64,000 nucleotides of DNA from Methylobacter psychrophilus. GTDB lineage: Bacteria > Pseudomonadota > Gammaproteobacteria > Methylococcales > Methylomonadaceae. The notes under the pieces are model-generated. The model made no database searches, was not told where the DNA came from, and saw only the letters and a list, made by a program, of their open reading frames with translations. The stretch is taken from NCBI RefSeq assembly GCF_025583945.1, contig NZ_JAOEGU010000007.1, forward strand, positions 1 through 64,000, written 5' to 3'. Positions 34,702 through 44,995 of the stretch are shown one piece after another. The first letter of the stretch is position 1, and each line of letters starts with the position of its first letter. The position numbers and the translations under genes were made by a program.

Positions 34702-35259
34702 ATGAATACCATCATACCAGCGGCAAAGTCGCTTTTGACTGTAGCCAGCAGTCGGGAGCAGGAGGAACAGCAGCAATATCTGACTTTTATGTTGAGCGGT
34801 GAAACTTATGCCATCAGCATATTGAGTATTAAGGAGATTCTTCAATATAGCGAACTGACTGAGGTGCCACGAATGCCGGATTTTATTCGTGGTGTCATTA
34901 ATCTCAGGGGGGCAGTGGTTCCGGTGATTGATTTGAGTACCCGTTTCGGCAAGCAACCGACGCCGGTAGGGCCGCGCAACTGCATTATTATCGTCGAAGT
35001 GGATGCCGGTGAAGAAACCCAGAATGTTGGCGTGATGGTCGATGCGGTAAATGCTGTGCTGGAAATTCCGGCCCATGAAATTGAGCGGGCACCTTCCTTT
35101 GGCAGCAATATTCGCACTGACTTTATTACCGGTATGGGTAAGATCAATGGCAAGTTTGTCATTATCCTTAATATTCAGTATGTGCTTTCAATGGACGATA
35201 TGGCGACGCTGGCTGAAGTAGCGTTAATTACCGAATTGGCAAAGGTGGCATCAACATAG
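34702..35259 (+). CDS. cheW: CheW adaptor, copy 1
   Basis: A 185-aa CheW protein: YLTFMLSGETYAISILSIKEIL, then VPRMPDFIRGVINLRGAVVPVIDL (the receptor-binding NLRG loop), then GVMVDAVNAVLEI. It bridges receptors and CheA. The ATG at 34702 has an AGGAG box within the intergenic 9 bp after the mcp gene. It is paralogous to the CheW at 38572, with only scattered differences and a divergent C-terminal tail. Confidence 0.94.
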   Translation: MNTIIPAAKSLLTVASSREQEEQQQYLTFMLSGETYAISILSIKEILQYSELTEVPRMPDFIRGVINLRGAVVPVIDLSTRFGKQPTPVGPRNCIIIVEVDAGEETQNVGVMVDAVNAVLEIPAHEIERAPSFGSNIRTDFITGMGKINGKFVIILNIQYVLSMDDMATLAEVALITELAKVAST

Positions 35260-35352
35260 TGAAGTGAGTAAGGCAAGATGTTGAACCATCCCAAAATAGT
35301 AACTATTAGTTTTTAATACCTTAATAAAATAACTTGTATCAGGAAAAACGCC

Positions 35353-38300
35353 ATGACAGTCATTGATTATTTTTTCAACCGCAACCAACAAGATGAGCTT
35401 GCCAAACTCCAACTGTTATTAGAAAAACCAGGCATTGGTGTTATTTTTTTTGATGCCAATTTGGTTATTTCCAAAATCAGTCGGTCTACCGCCAAACTAC
35501 TTAGGGAGAAGCAGCCGGTTTTTGAAAAAATAATGCCGGAATTTGATATCCAGCGGCTTGTTGGTACGCACCTTGAGAAGTTTACCGCTATTCCTGATCA
35601 GGTCTTTTCATTGCTGCGTAAACAGCATAAAGGTTGGTCCGATATAATTTCGATTGGCGAGGAAAACTTTCAGGTTTCACTATTGCCGCTCATTGACCAG
35701 AAAGGTATTTTTAATGGTGGAGTATTTGAATTTAGTTGTGTTACGGATCAATTGAAACAGGAAGCGGAAGCGGATCGATCAAAATCAGTACTCCACAATA
35801 TGGTAACGCCGGTGATGACCTGTGATTCTGAGCGACGAATTACTTCGACCAATCCTTCACTAATTAAACTATTAAATCAATATAAAACAGAGCTGCAAAA
35901 AGTCTTTCCTGGTCTTGAGCCTGAAAAGCTAATAGGAGTCTGCATCGATAGTTTTCATCGTGATCCGGAGATGCAAAAACGCATTTTTGCCGATCCCGGC
36001 AAAATGCCGCACAAAACAACTATTCAGGTTTTGGATATGTCGTTTAATTTAACTGTTTTTCCCGTGCTGGATAAACAGAACCAGATTAATGGCTATGCAG
36101 TGGAATGGGTTGATTGCAGCGCAGAAGTAAAAGCCAATGCTGAAATTAAACGGGTCACCAGCGCTGCTATCGCCGGAGAACTTAGTGAGCGTATCAACAC
36201 CACTCAACTTGGTGGTGTAATTAAAGAGTTTGGCGATTCGGTTAACCAGATGCTGGATGCCATTATTCAGCCGCTGAATATTGCTGCAGATTATGTCGAT
36301 CGAATAGCTAAGGGTGATACACCGCCAAAAATAACAGACACTTATCATGGTGATTTTAATATTATTAAAAATAATCTCAATTTGGCTATTGATGGCATCA
36401 ATGAGCAGGCGGCGGTAGCCAAGGCCATCGCTGAGGGTGATTTATCAGTGAAGATCAACGTCCGATCTGAAAATGATGTAGTGGCTACGAGTCTGATTCA
36501 GGTCGTTGATGTGTTGCAAGGTTTACAGAAAGAGCTTCAACGTCTTACCGAAGCCTCCAGTGATGGCTTGCTGTCCGAACGGGGTAAGCCGGCATTGTTT
36601 AAAGGTGCGTATGCCGAAGTTATTGGCGACGTTAACGACATGCTGGATGCCATTTTGCTCCCAATTGGCGAAGGCAATCGTATTCTTACGCAGATTTCCG
36701 ACGGCAAGATTGACGAGTTGATTGCTCATACTTACAAGGGTGATCATGAGCTGATGAAGCAGGCAGTCAACAATGTGGCCATTACCTTGCAAGACTTGCA
36801 GAATGAGCTTCAGCGTCTTACCGAAGCTTCCAGGGAAGGGCTGTTATCTGAACGAGGTAAGCCGGCATTATTTAAAGGTACGTATGCCGAAGTTATTGGC
36901 GGCGTTAACGACATGCTGGATGCCATTTTGCTCCCGATTGGCGAAGGTAATCGTATTCTTGCACAGATTTCCGACGGCAAGATTGACGAGTTGATTGCTC
37001 ATACTTACAAGGGCGATCATGAGCTGATGAAGCAGGCGGTCAACAATGTGGCCATCACCTTGCAAGACTTGCAGAATGAGCTTCAGCGTCTTACCGAAGC
37101 TTCCAGGGAAGGGCTGTTATCTGAACGAGGTAAGCCGGCATTATTTAAAGGTGCGTATGCCGAAGTTATTGGCGGCGTTAACGAAATGCTGGATGCCATT
37201 TTGCTCCCGATTGGCGAAGGTAATCGTATTTTGGGCATGATTAGCGGTGGCGACTTACGCCAGCGGGTAGAAATCTTGTGTAAAGGCGATCATGACAAGA
37301 TGAAACAGGCCGTTAATGGCGTACATAGCTGGTTGTCTGATTTAATTGCTTATGTGACCAGAATTGCTAATGGAGATATGTCCGCAGAAATGGGCAAAGC
37401 CTCCAATGATGATCAGATTCATGAATGGCTAATGCTACTCAAGTTTAATATTCAGGCTTTGGTGAATGATGCCAATATGTTATCGGTTGCTGCCGCCGAA
37501 GGCCGATTACAAACACGTGCCGATGCCGGCAAACATCAGGGCGATTACCGAAAGATTGTCGAAGGCGTAAACAATACTTTGGACGGGATTATTCTTCCTG
37601 TTAATGAAGCCGTAGAAGTACTTTCTGCAATGGAGATGGGCGATCTTACCCGAACCATCAATGGTGATTACAAGGGTCAGCTTAAAGATTTTAAAGATAC
37701 TATCAACAATACCATTGCCAAACTTTCAGAAGTTATTAGCCAGGTTAATGGAGCGGCATCCAATATAGCCTCGGCTAGTGAAGAGGTGTCTGCTACGGCA
37801 CAAAACATGTCGCAAGCGACCAGTGAACAAGCCGCCTCGGTGGAAGAAACCAGCGCTTCCGTCGAACAAATGTCGGCTTCGATCAATCAGAACACTGAAA
37901 ATGCCAAAGTTACTGATGGTATGGCAACTCAGGCTAGTAGCCAAGCAGTACAAGGCGGTGCTGCCGTTAAAGAAACCGTGAGTGCGATGAAGAGTATTGC
38001 CGGCAAAATTGGCATTATCGACGATATCGCTTATCAGACTAATTTGCTGGCTTTGAACGCGGCCATTGAAGCCGCCCGGGCTGGCGAACATGGCCGGGGA
38101 TTTGCCGTAGTAGCCGCCGAAGTACGTAAGCTGGCCGAGCGTAGCCAGGTTGCCGCACAGGAAATTGGCGAACTTGCTTCCAGCAGTGTTGAGATGGCGG
38201 AAAGCGCCGGCAAGCTTCTGGATACGATTGTGCCTTCGATTAAGAAAACTTCCGATTTGGTACAGGAAATCGCTGCCGCTTCTGAAGAGCAATCGTCAGG

Positions 38301-38562
38301 CGCTGCCCAAATTAATACCGCAATGGATCAGCTTAACCAGATCACCCAGCAGAATGCCAGTTCTTCGGAAGAGTTGGCTGCTACTTCGGAAGAAATGAGC
38401 GGACAGGCCATGCAATTGCAAGAGCTTATGGCATTTTTTACCGTGGCTGATAACGGAGGTAGGGTATCAGTGACTCCCAAGACAATGCCATTCAAACCCA
38501 CAGTAAAAAAACCGGGAGGGGCAAAACAGGTACCTAATGAAGCCGAATTCGTCAGGTTTTAG
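35353..38562 (+). CDS. cytoplasmic MCP with PAS domains and three tandem HAMP-like repeats
   Basis: A 1069-aa soluble receptor without transmembrane segments. Two PAS-like domains fill about residues 15-130 and 140-260. Poly-HAMP modules follow to residue ~760, including three near-identical 91-residue units (from about residue 394, start ELQRLTEAS, with [13 protein letters not shown] and [15 protein letters not shown]). The signalling domain with [19 protein letters not shown] and [16 protein letters not shown] is almost the same as in the preceding mcp. The C-terminus is again EFVRF. The signal is probably intracellular (redox or a small molecule bound to PAS), but no heme or flavin ligand can be assigned. 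Confidence 0.93.
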   Translation: MTVIDYFFNRNQQDELAKLQLLLEKPGIGVIFFDANLVISKISRSTAKLLREKQPVFEKIMPEFDIQRLVGTHLEKFTAIPDQVFSLLRKQHKGWSDIISIGEENFQVSLLPLIDQKGIFNGGVFEFSCVTDQLKQEAEADRSKSVLHNMVTPVMTCDSERRITSTNPSLIKLLNQYKTELQKVFPGLEPEKLIGVCIDSFHRDPEMQKRIFADPGKMPHKTTIQVLDMSFNLTVFPVLDKQNQINGYAVEWVDCSAEVKANAEIKRVTSAAIAGELSERINTTQLGGVIKEFGDSVNQMLDAIIQPLNIAADYVDRIAKGDTPPKITDTYHGDFNIIKNNLNLAIDGINEQAAVAKAIAEGDLSVKINVRSENDVVATSLIQVVDVLQGLQKELQRLTEASSDGLLSERGKPALFKGAYAEVIGDVNDMLDAILLPIGEGNRILTQISDGKIDELIAHTYKGDHELMKQAVNNVAITLQDLQNELQRLTEASREGLLSERGKPALFKGTYAEVIGGVNDMLDAILLPIGEGNRILAQISDGKIDELIAHTYKGDHELMKQAVNNVAITLQDLQNELQRLTEASREGLLSERGKPALFKGAYAEVIGGVNEMLDAILLPIGEGNRILGMISGGDLRQRVEILCKGDHDKMKQAVNGVHSWLSDLIAYVTRIANGDMSAEMGKASNDDQIHEWLMLLKFNIQALVNDANMLSVAAAEGRLQTRADAGKHQGDYRKIVEGVNNTLDGIILPVNEAVEVLSAMEMGDLTRTINGDYKGQLKDFKDTINNTIAKLSEVISQVNGAASNIASASEEVSATAQNMSQATSEQAASVEETSASVEQMSASINQNTENAKVTDGMATQASSQAVQGGAAVKETVSAMKSIAGKIGIIDDIAYQTNLLALNAAIEAARAGEHGRGFAVVAAEVRKLAERSQVAAQEIGELASSSVEMAESAGKLLDTIVPSIKKTSDLVQEIAAASEEQSSGAAQINTAMDQLNQITQQNASSSEELAATSEEMSGQAMQLQELMAFFTVADNGGRVSVTPKTMPFKPTVKKPGGAKQVPNEAEFVRF
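36532..37240 (+). repeat. 273-bp in-frame tandem repeat, 2.6 copies
   Basis: Units start with GAGCTTCA(A/G)CGTCTTACC at 36532, 36805 and 37078, so the period is exactly 273 bp (91 codons). Units two and three are almost identical at DNA level; unit one carries more substitutions. The third copy diverges after about 160 bp. Exact periodicity in frame allows expansion or contraction by recombination without loss of the reading frame. Confidence 0.92.
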
Positions 38563-38571
38563 GAGTAGCTC

Positions 38572-39129
38572 ATGAAAGCAATGACATCCGCAGCAAAGTT
38601 GCCAGCAACGGTGGCCGGCAGTCAAAATCAAGAAGAACAGCAGCAATATCTGACTTTTATGCTGGGTGGCGAAACTTATGCCATCAGCATATTGAGTATC
38701 AAGGAGATTATTCAACATAGTCAACTGACGGAGGTGCCGCGAATGCCCGATTTTATTCTGGGCGTCATTAACCTGAGGGGAGCGGTGGTGCCGGTGATTG
38801 ATCTGAGTGCCCGTTTCGGCAAGCAGTCCGTTCAGGTAGGTCGGCGCAACTGCATTATTATCGTCGAAGTAAATACCGGTGAGGAGACCCAGAATGTTGG
38901 TGTGATGGTGGATGCGGTAAATGCTGTACTGGAAATTCCGACCCACGAAATTGAGCCGGCACCTTCCTTTGGTAATAATATTCGCGCTGACTTTATTGCC
39001 GGGATGGGCAAGATCAATGGCAAGTTTGTCATTATTTTAAATATTCAATATGTGCTGTCAATGGACGAAATGACGAGGCTGGCCGGGGAAGGTTATACTT
39101 CGGCAATTGAATTGAAGTCAGTGGAATAG
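38572..39129 (+). CDS. cheW: CheW adaptor, copy 2
   Basis: A 185-aa CheW with the same core as the copy at 34702: FMLGGETYAISILSIKEII, MPDFILGVINLRGAVVPVID and MVDAVNAVLEIPTHEIE. It follows its mcp by 9 bp with the same AGGAG spacing, so the mcp-cheW pair was duplicated as a unit. The N-terminal 20 residues and the last 15 residues differ most between the copies. Confidence 0.94.
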   Translation: MKAMTSAAKLPATVAGSQNQEEQQQYLTFMLGGETYAISILSIKEIIQHSQLTEVPRMPDFILGVINLRGAVVPVIDLSARFGKQSVQVGRRNCIIIVEVNTGEETQNVGVMVDAVNAVLEIPTHEIEPAPSFGNNIRADFIAGMGKINGKFVIILNIQYVLSMDEMTRLAGEGYTSAIELKSVE

Positions 39130-39459
39130 CTACATCGATTTATTAATCAATAAAGCTTATACAGATACCATCCCTTCAATGGATGGTATCTGTTGACACG
39201 GGAATTATTTATCTAAAAATATATAGATCATTTCCTGCGAATAACATACCCGGCTTGCTGGTCTTTTTATTCATTTACTGTTTTGTCAAAATAGTTACGT
39301 AGTCAGAGCCTACGCACCTATTTTTCTATCGTGTAAATAAACCAAAATCCTGCGCCACTTGGGACTATTAATTCTTGGATATCACCTTGAGTCAAAAACA
39401 ATTACGCGTGAAAAATTTTCCTGAACAATGATATCCAATACCAATAGATAGAATTAAAA
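39130..39459. other. gap between cheW2 and cheR with a partial MITE copy
   Basis: No gene is supported. The segment 39161-39220 is a partial copy (copy D) of the 106-bp palindromic element; the remainder is AT-rich. A promoter for cheR-cheD-cheB could lie near 39420-39455, but no clear boxes are seen. Confidence 0.55.
39161..39220 (-). repeat. partial copy (copy D) of the MITE-like element
   Basis: Central palindrome GATACCATCCCTTCAATGGATGGTATC with one centre mismatch (written here as GATACCATCC, CTTCAAT, GGATGGTATC), followed by GTTGACACGGGAATTATTTATCT, which matches the left terminal half of the complete copies in reverse. The other terminal half is absent. Confidence 0.75.
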
Positions 39460-40296
39460 ATGACTGAATACAAGATATCCCAGACTAACCAGGCTTCTGT
39501 GACGGTGCAAGAAAAGGAACTGGCACAGTTTCGCGACCTTATCTACCGTATTGCCGGCATCAGTATGTCCCCTGCTAAAAACTCTTTGGTAGTTAGTCGC
39601 CTGGCGAAGCGACTTACGCATTATGGACTGACGAGTTACGGTGAGTATTTTCAACTGATTACTGCCGCCAATAAAGAAGCAGAACTACAAATGGCCGTAG
39701 ATTTGCTCACTACTAACGAAACGCATTTTTTTCGTGAACCCAAACATTTTGATTTTCTGCAGCAGCATATTTTGCCGATGCGAAAGCCCGGAAAAACCTT
39801 TCGCATCTGGAGTGCCGCCTGTTCCAGTGGTGAGGAAGCATATAGTATTGCGATGCTGCTGGATGCAGTACTGGAACAGGCGCCGTGGGAAGTGGTAGCA
39901 TCTGACCTTAGTTCCCGAGTACTGGAAAAGGCGCGTAACGGTCTTTACCCGATAGATGCCATGCTGAAAATTCCTCCACTGTATTTGTCAAATTATTGCC
40001 TTAAAGGCACAGGTAGTCAGGAGGGAGCTTTGTTGATTGAGCGAAAACTGCGTGAACGTGTGCAATTTAAGCAATATAACCTTACTGAAACAGCGCCGAA
40101 AATCGGTGAGTTTGATGTGATATTTTTACGCAACGTCATGATTTATTTTAATCAGGATACTAAACGGCAGGTGGTATCAAGCTTACTGTCGTTGTTACGC
40201 CCCGGCGGACATTTTTTTGTGGGTCATTCCGAAACGCTGAATGGCATAACCAAAGACTTACGACTGGTAAAACCAGCCATTTATCTAAAGCCTTGA
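39460..40296 (+). CDS. cheR: chemotaxis protein methyltransferase CheR
   Basis: A 278-aa SAM-dependent methyltransferase that methylates glutamates on MCPs. The N-terminal helical part has FRDLIYRIAGISMSPAK; the catalytic part has TTNETHFFREPKHFDFL, the SAM loop IWSAACSSGEEAYSIAM and FLRNVMIYFN. The C-terminal FVGHSETL is also typical. It may dock on the EFVRF tails of the two adjacent MCPs. CheD follows 3 bp downstream. Confidence 0.95.
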   Translation: MTEYKISQTNQASVTVQEKELAQFRDLIYRIAGISMSPAKNSLVVSRLAKRLTHYGLTSYGEYFQLITAANKEAELQMAVDLLTTNETHFFREPKHFDFLQQHILPMRKPGKTFRIWSAACSSGEEAYSIAMLLDAVLEQAPWEVVASDLSSRVLEKARNGLYPIDAMLKIPPLYLSNYCLKGTGSQEGALLIERKLRERVQFKQYNLTETAPKIGEFDVIFLRNVMIYFNQDTKRQVVSSLLSLLRPGGHFFVGHSETLNGITKDLRLVKPAIYLKP

Positions 40297-40299
40297 TAT

Positions 40300-40833
40300 A
40301 TGTATTCTTTTGCTCCTTTAAAGGTATTTCTTGGGCCCGGGGATTATTATTTTGGTAATCGGAATACTCGTATCAGTACCGTCCTGGGTTCCTGTGTCTC
40401 AATAACCTTGTGGCACCCTAAACTGCTGGTAGGAGGAATGTGTCATTACATGCTCCCTAAACGTGGCATTGATCACAGGATAGATGATTTACCTGCTCCG
40501 AATGGTCGTTATGCTGATGAGGCAATTGCCTTGCTGTTAAAGAAAATCGATGCCATTGGCGCTCCCCATAAGGAATATCAGGTCAAATTATTTGGGGGGG
40601 GGAATATGTTTCCTCGAAGTTCCGAAAACAGGATGCCCCATATCGGCCTCCAGAATGTGCAGGCTGCGCAGCAACTGGTAAATCAATATGGCTTTACTTG
40701 CGTGGCCGAACATCTGGGCGGCATTGGCTATCGCAATGTAATTTTTAAAGTATGGAGCGGAGAAGTTTGGATTAAGTACAGCAACGTGTCGCCACTTTTC
40801 GAATATGAACCCAAAAACAGGAACCTGGGATGA
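40300..40833 (+). CDS. cheD: chemoreceptor glutamine deamidase CheD
   Basis: A 177-aa CheD. The catalytic Cys is in [12 protein letters not shown] and the catalytic His in [12 protein letters not shown]; the family segment [12 protein letters not shown] follows. CheD deamidates glutamines on MCPs and in some systems interacts with CheC; no cheC is visible here. The gene lies between cheR and cheB and overlaps cheB by 4 bp. Confidence 0.95.
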   Translation: MYSFAPLKVFLGPGDYYFGNRNTRISTVLGSCVSITLWHPKLLVGGMCHYMLPKRGIDHRIDDLPAPNGRYADEAIALLLKKIDAIGAPHKEYQVKLFGGGNMFPRSSENRMPHIGLQNVQAAQQLVNQYGFTCVAEHLGGIGYRNVIFKVWSGEVWIKYSNVSPLFEYEPKNRNLG

Positions 40834-41900
40834 CTCAGATAAAGGTATTAATAGTAGATGATTCTGCCGTGGTACGGCAGGTTTTGACAGCAACCCTATC
40901 ACAAGATCCCGGTATTAATGTGATAGGTGCCGTTGCCGATCCGTTGTTCGCCATGGTGCGAATGCAGATGCAATGGCCGGACGTAATAGTGCTGGATGTT
41001 GAAATGCCGCGTATGGACGGCATCACATTTTTGAAAAAGCTGATGGCCGAACGCCCAACGCCGGTTGTCATCTGTTCCACGCTGACCGGAAAAGGTGCAG
41101 AAACTACCATGCAGGCACTGGCCGCCGGGGCGGTGAGTATCGTTACCAAGCCTAAAATAGGGCTTAAACAGTTTTTACAGGATGACTCGGAAAATCTGCT
41201 GGCTGCAGTCAAAGCTGCCGCGCGTGCCAATTTACGCCGACTGGTCAAATCATCTGCGGTAACGGTATCTGCTAAATTAACGGCAGATGCCATTCTTCCA
41301 GCCGCTCTCAACGCCATGGCTGAAACTACCGACCGGGTTGTTGCCATCGGAACTTCCACCGGCGGTACTCAAGCACTGGAATTTATACTGACGGCATTGC
41401 CTCGTGTCTGTCCTGGCATTGTGATCGTGCAACATATGCCGGAGAAATTTACCGGTGCTTTTGCTACCCGTCTAAATAGTCTCTGCCAGATTGAAGTACG
41501 TGAAGCGGCCAATGGTGACCGAGTGATGCCAGGACGGGCGTTGATTGCACAAGGGGGGCGACATATGCTGCTTAAGCGTAGCGGTGCGCAGTACTATGTT
41601 GAAATTGTCGAAGGACCACCTGTGAGTCGTCATTGTCCATCTGTCGATGTGTTGTTTCGCTCGGTAGCAAAGTGTGCAGGAAAAAATGCACTGGGTATCA
41701 TCATGACGGGTATGGGGGATGATGGAGCCAAAGGTCTAAAAGAAATGTTTGATATGGGAGCCAGTACCTTGGGACAAGATGAAGACAGTTGTGTAGTCTA
41801 TGGTATGCCTAAAGAAGCGTTAAAATTGGGTGCTGTAAATCGAGAGTTACCGCTAAGCCAGATTGCCCACGAAATTGTCGCATATGGTAGCAGGCGGTAG
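40830..41900 (+). CDS. cheB: chemotaxis methylesterase/glutamine deamidase CheB
   Basis: A 356-aa protein with an N-terminal receiver domain (VDDSAVVRQ, phosphoacceptor in [12 protein letters not shown], Lys in TKPKIG) and a C-terminal methylesterase domain. The catalytic triad is in [10 protein letters not shown] (Ser), [13 protein letters not shown] (His) and [11 protein letters not shown] (Asp). It removes methyl groups from MCPs when phosphorylated by CheA. It closes the chemosensory cluster. Confidence 0.95.
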   Translation: MTQIKVLIVDDSAVVRQVLTATLSQDPGINVIGAVADPLFAMVRMQMQWPDVIVLDVEMPRMDGITFLKKLMAERPTPVVICSTLTGKGAETTMQALAAGAVSIVTKPKIGLKQFLQDDSENLLAAVKAAARANLRRLVKSSAVTVSAKLTADAILPAALNAMAETTDRVVAIGTSTGGTQALEFILTALPRVCPGIVIVQHMPEKFTGAFATRLNSLCQIEVREAANGDRVMPGRALIAQGGRHMLLKRSGAQYYVEIVEGPPVSRHCPSVDVLFRSVAKCAGKNALGIIMTGMGDDGAKGLKEMFDMGASTLGQDEDSCVVYGMPKEALKLGAVNRELPLSQIAHEIVAYGSRR

Positions 41901-42064
41901 CTCAGTTATTACTCTCGCCCCTGATGTGGCTTGTTAAATAACGGTAAAGATTTAAACCTTAACAAAATAAAACCGTTAAAATAAATTGGTATGTTGCAAA
42001 AAGCTGTTCGTTTAAATAATAATAATGTAAATCCAACTAAATGAATATTAACAGGTAAATATAA

Positions 42065-42340
42065 ATGGTAAATTACGCCTTCGACTTGGCATTATGGACA
42101 ATCCTTTTTTTCATCACCGGAATGTATAAGCCTCAGTGGCCCCTGTTCTTTTTGAAAAAACCTGACAGATTTATGATTCTTGTGATAACAACGCTATTTG
42201 TTATGGCCACTTTTACGCTTTATGGTGAAGGCGAGCGGCGTGAAAAAATAGCTAAACAACCTGTCGCAAAAATAATCACTCCACCACGAGTGGCTGTTCC
42301 GGTTCCCGTTCCTGCCCTGGAAAAACCGGCGACTAAATAA
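42065..42340 (+). CDS. small membrane protein of unknown function
   Basis: A 91-aa protein with two hydrophobic segments (about residues 5-22, FDLALWTILFFITGMY, and 37-53, MILVITTLFVMATFTLY). The tail is proline/valine-rich (VAVPVPVPALEKP). No family is recognised. The start is supported because the leader and the first codons are also present in a decayed copy at 27093-27200, where similarity starts well before the ATG. It follows cheB after 164 bp and may be separate. Confidence 0.6.
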   Translation: MVNYAFDLALWTILFFITGMYKPQWPLFFLKKPDRFMILVITTLFVMATFTLYGEGERREKIAKQPVAKIITPPRVAVPVPVPALEKPATK

Positions 42341-42396
42341 ATTCTTCTCGTATAGTTTATTGTAAAGGAAGTTTCATACTACAGGTAGACTATCTA

Positions 42397-42447
42397 CTAT
42401 AGGCAAGACGTGACGGCATTATAAAAACTGTTACGTCTTACCTATAG
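42397..42447. terminator. 15-bp inverted repeat next to a MITE
   Basis: CTATAGGCAAGACGT (42397-42411) pairs with ACGTCTTACCTATAG (42433-42447) with one mismatch. It could terminate the small gene at 42065 or the convergent yihY-type gene. The MITE copy A begins at its last base, next to a TA dinucleotide inside the right arm. Confidence 0.55.
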
Positions 42448-42552
42448 ACTTTCAGATAAATAATTTCGATGCCAACGGATACCATCCCTTCAAGGGATGT
42501 TATCCGTACGGGCTCAAAATTTAATGTAATGGAAATTTAATTTCTGAAAGAC
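42447..42552 (+). mobile_element. complete MITE-like element, copy A (106 bp)
   Basis: Terminal inverted repeats GACTTTCAGATAAATAATTT at the left and the matching AAATTTAATTTCTGAAAGAC at the right, with a few mismatches. In the centre lies a palindrome GGATACCATCCC-TTCAA-GGGATGTTATCC. Both flanks are TA, as expected for Tc1/mariner (IS630)-related elements. There is no coding capacity. Copy B at 49551 has the same length and structure. Confidence 0.85.
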
Positions 42553-42575
42553 TAAAAGCAGTTTCTCACCGGAAC

Positions 42576-43889
42576 CTAAATATCTTTTAATAAACAGTTT
42601 TGCTCAGAGTCTTGCATCAGTTTATTGAAGGTATTGACGGCATTCATAAATAATCTCTCCTGATTCATATCCGGTAGGTGATTTTGTCCACACTGCTCCA
42701 ACGCATCGATAATATAACTAATAGTGAGAATATTGATATCGACTGCGGGCTGGTAAACTTCATCATCTTCGTTTAAATTTTTATACTCGACAATAATATG
42801 ACTGCTGATTAAATTTAATAATACCGGTTGAATAATCGCTATTGGGATAACCAGTTTTGTTGCTATTTCAGTAGCGGTTAAGGGCTTGTTTAATTGCGTA
42901 AAATTTTTGATAATTAAATGCGTAATTTGTAGGGCAATAACTTTTTTTAGGGAGAAACTTAAATCAGAAAATCGGTTATTATTTCGATAAATTTCATAAT
43001 TCTGTAGAAAAAAAGCGATTTCGCAACCAAATAAATCAATCATCCAGCCTGTTTGTAACCAGACGACAAATAAAGGCAAGGCAGCAAAACTACCGTAAAT
43101 GGCATTATAACTGGATGCGCCAATTTGCAGGCTTAGATAAGCCCATTGCGACAGGTGATATAAAATGCCGGTAACAATACCGGCAATTATTCCGGCCCGG
43201 TAATGTATTTTATGATTGGGCATAAAAATAAAGATAAAGGCAAATAACGCTATCATAAGCACTAAAGGCGACAAGGCCAGGCCTCTTAAAACCAGCCAGG
43301 TACCAAATTCCGGCAATTCAATAACAGTAATTAACCAGGTTATTTTTGTTTTCAGGAATACCGTAATACTACTGGATGCGATTAATAAAACGGGAGCCAA
43401 CAGCATGAGCGATAAATAATCGCTAAATTTACGACTGATTGAGCGTCCTTTACCTATTTTCCAGATAAAGTTAAAGGACTCTTCGATGTTGCCGATTACG
43501 TTGATAATGGTCCAAAACAGCACAACAATACCAATTCCTGCAACAACTTCGCCTTTAGTACTCTCCAACAGATTTTGTGCAAAACTGATTAGCTCCAGTA
43601 CCATGGTGTTTTGATCCGGCGAATGCTCAAGTAATTGTTGTTCCAGCATGGCTTCAAAACCAAAACCTTTGGCGATGCCAAATAGCATGGCAATAACAGG
43701 CACTATCGACAGTATGCTATAAAGCGTTAATGCCGATGCTCTGAGTGGACACAGATCACAGGAGAAGCCCTGAACAGATAAGATAATAATTTTTAACGAC
43801 TTGATAACGGTCGCTTTAAATAGTGACAGCTTTTGCTCATGTATCAGCCATATATCTTCTTTAATAAAATTAAACAGATTAATTTTCAT
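42576..43889 (-). CDS. YihY/BrkB-family inner-membrane protein
   Basis: A 437-aa protein with about six transmembrane segments between residues 35 and 290, carrying the family features ALTLYSILSIVPVIAMLFGIAKGFG near the first helix and YNAIYGSFAALPLFVVWLQTGW near the last. A cytoplasmic C-terminal extension of about 130 residues looks like a winged-helix domain (NKPLTATEIATKLVIPIAII). The family was once linked to ribonuclease BN by mistake; its function is not established. It stands alone, convergent to the small gene at 42065. Confidence 0.88.
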   Translation of the reverse strand: MKINLFNFIKEDIWLIHEQKLSLFKATVIKSLKIIILSVQGFSCDLCPLRASALTLYSILSIVPVIAMLFGIAKGFGFEAMLEQQLLEHSPDQNTMVLELISFAQNLLESTKGEVVAGIGIVVLFWTIINVIGNIEESFNFIWKIGKGRSISRKFSDYLSLMLLAPVLLIASSSITVFLKTKITWLITVIELPEFGTWLVLRGLALSPLVLMIALFAFIFIFMPNHKIHYRAGIIAGIVTGILYHLSQWAYLSLQIGASSYNAIYGSFAALPLFVVWLQTGWMIDLFGCEIAFFLQNYEIYRNNNRFSDLSFSLKKVIALQITHLIIKNFTQLNKPLTATEIATKLVIPIAIIQPVLLNLISSHIIVEYKNLNEDDEVYQPAVDINILTISYIIDALEQCGQNHLPDMNQERLFMNAVNTFNKLMQDSEQNCLLKDI

Positions 43890-44135
43890 TGGCTGATTGT
43901 ATGCATTTTAAGGAAAGATGATTTTTTATTAAACAGGCATGTCAGAAAGTTGCCTGGAATAATGCAATTAATTTAACCGTTAATGCCGTAGAGATAAAGT
44001 ATTTTTATTGGAATTGAATAAAGGCAAATGCTGCTTTAGTAGGTAAGCTTTAAAAGCTATTGAGGTCTTCAAATTTTTTGGGTGGAGTTGCAAACTTGGA
44101 TTGCTATCCAGATTTAAGCTGCTGAAATATTCAAA

Positions 44136-44765
44136 TTACAGTGGAGTTTGACGTTTCCGACGGTTGATTACACCAAAAATCACCAGTCCACTACCAAACA
44201 ACCAGATAGCTGCGGGTACTGGTACTAAAGAAGGAGCAACAATGGAAAAATTAACAGGGTTGGAAGTCGTGTTGGCACGGCCACCACTACTTCCACCGCC
44301 GCCACTAGCACCACCACTATTATTGCCGCCCCCAGACTTTCTGGTAACTGTTTGATTTGATGTGGGTTTGTTTGGCGCAGATGCAGGAGGTGACTGGATT
44401 TTGTTTATCTGGCTAAGAGTAGGACGGCCGGTGATAATATTTGATGAGTAATTAAGCCCGGTGAATAGGCCTTCATAAAAATTGGCTGTTGATTCAGAAA
44501 TACCGTTACTCTGTTTAATAGCGGTGTATAAATCAAAAGCAGGGTTTTTAGGATTAAAACTTGATCCAGACGACCCAATACTTGAATTAGATAGTGTCAA
44601 ATTATCATATGAAAAAAGCGGCGAAAATACTTCGCCAGCCAGCTGACTACTTCTAGTTACACCAAAAAATGTGTAATTAATGCTTGATGCTTCGGATATT
44701 GGTGAAAGCATTATCAATACCCAGCAAAAACTGGAGGCGATAGCCGCTTTTGAAAACCTGTTCAT
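44136..44765 (-). CDS. PEP-CTERM surface protein, paralogue 1
   Basis: A 209-aa exported protein. Residues 1-26 form a signal peptide ending in SEAS. The middle has an acidic/serine-rich domain of unknown fold and a glycine/serine linker (GGGNNSGGASGGGGSSGG). The C-terminus has the sorting signal VPVPAAIWLFGSGLVIFG followed by the basic NRRKRQ tail, the type cut by exosortase in methanotrophs and related bacteria. It is about 60% identical by eye to the protein at 44996. No exosortase gene is in the window. Confidence 0.87.
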   Translation of the reverse strand: MNRFSKAAIASSFCWVLIMLSPISEASSINYTFFGVTRSSQLAGEVFSPLFSYDNLTLSNSSIGSSGSSFNPKNPAFDLYTAIKQSNGISESTANFYEGLFTGLNYSSNIITGRPTLSQINKIQSPPASAPNKPTSNQTVTRKSGGGNNSGGASGGGGSSGGRANTTSNPVNFSIVAPSLVPVPAAIWLFGSGLVIFGVINRRKRQTPL

Positions 44766-44995
44766 ATGCTTGTCCTGTAAATGGGTTGCAAAACCCCATT
44801 GGTATCGTAACTCTATAATTGTAAGCAGTTACGACTATAAAAGTAATTATTTAATTACAGATATATAATTTTTCGAGACTATAACAGGATTTGCAGTTAT
44901 TTGCTTACTTTTTAAAGGTTATTGAAATTTTATGTACGCCGATCAGGGTTACAAGGCGCGACCGACCGCGAAATTAAAGCTCCTAAAAATTCAGA

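Noticed and set aside
36773-36994. Frame inside the receptor repeats in another register (and its twins at 36506 and 37046)
   Set aside because: They repeat with the same 273-bp period only because the receptor gene repeats; they lack independent support.
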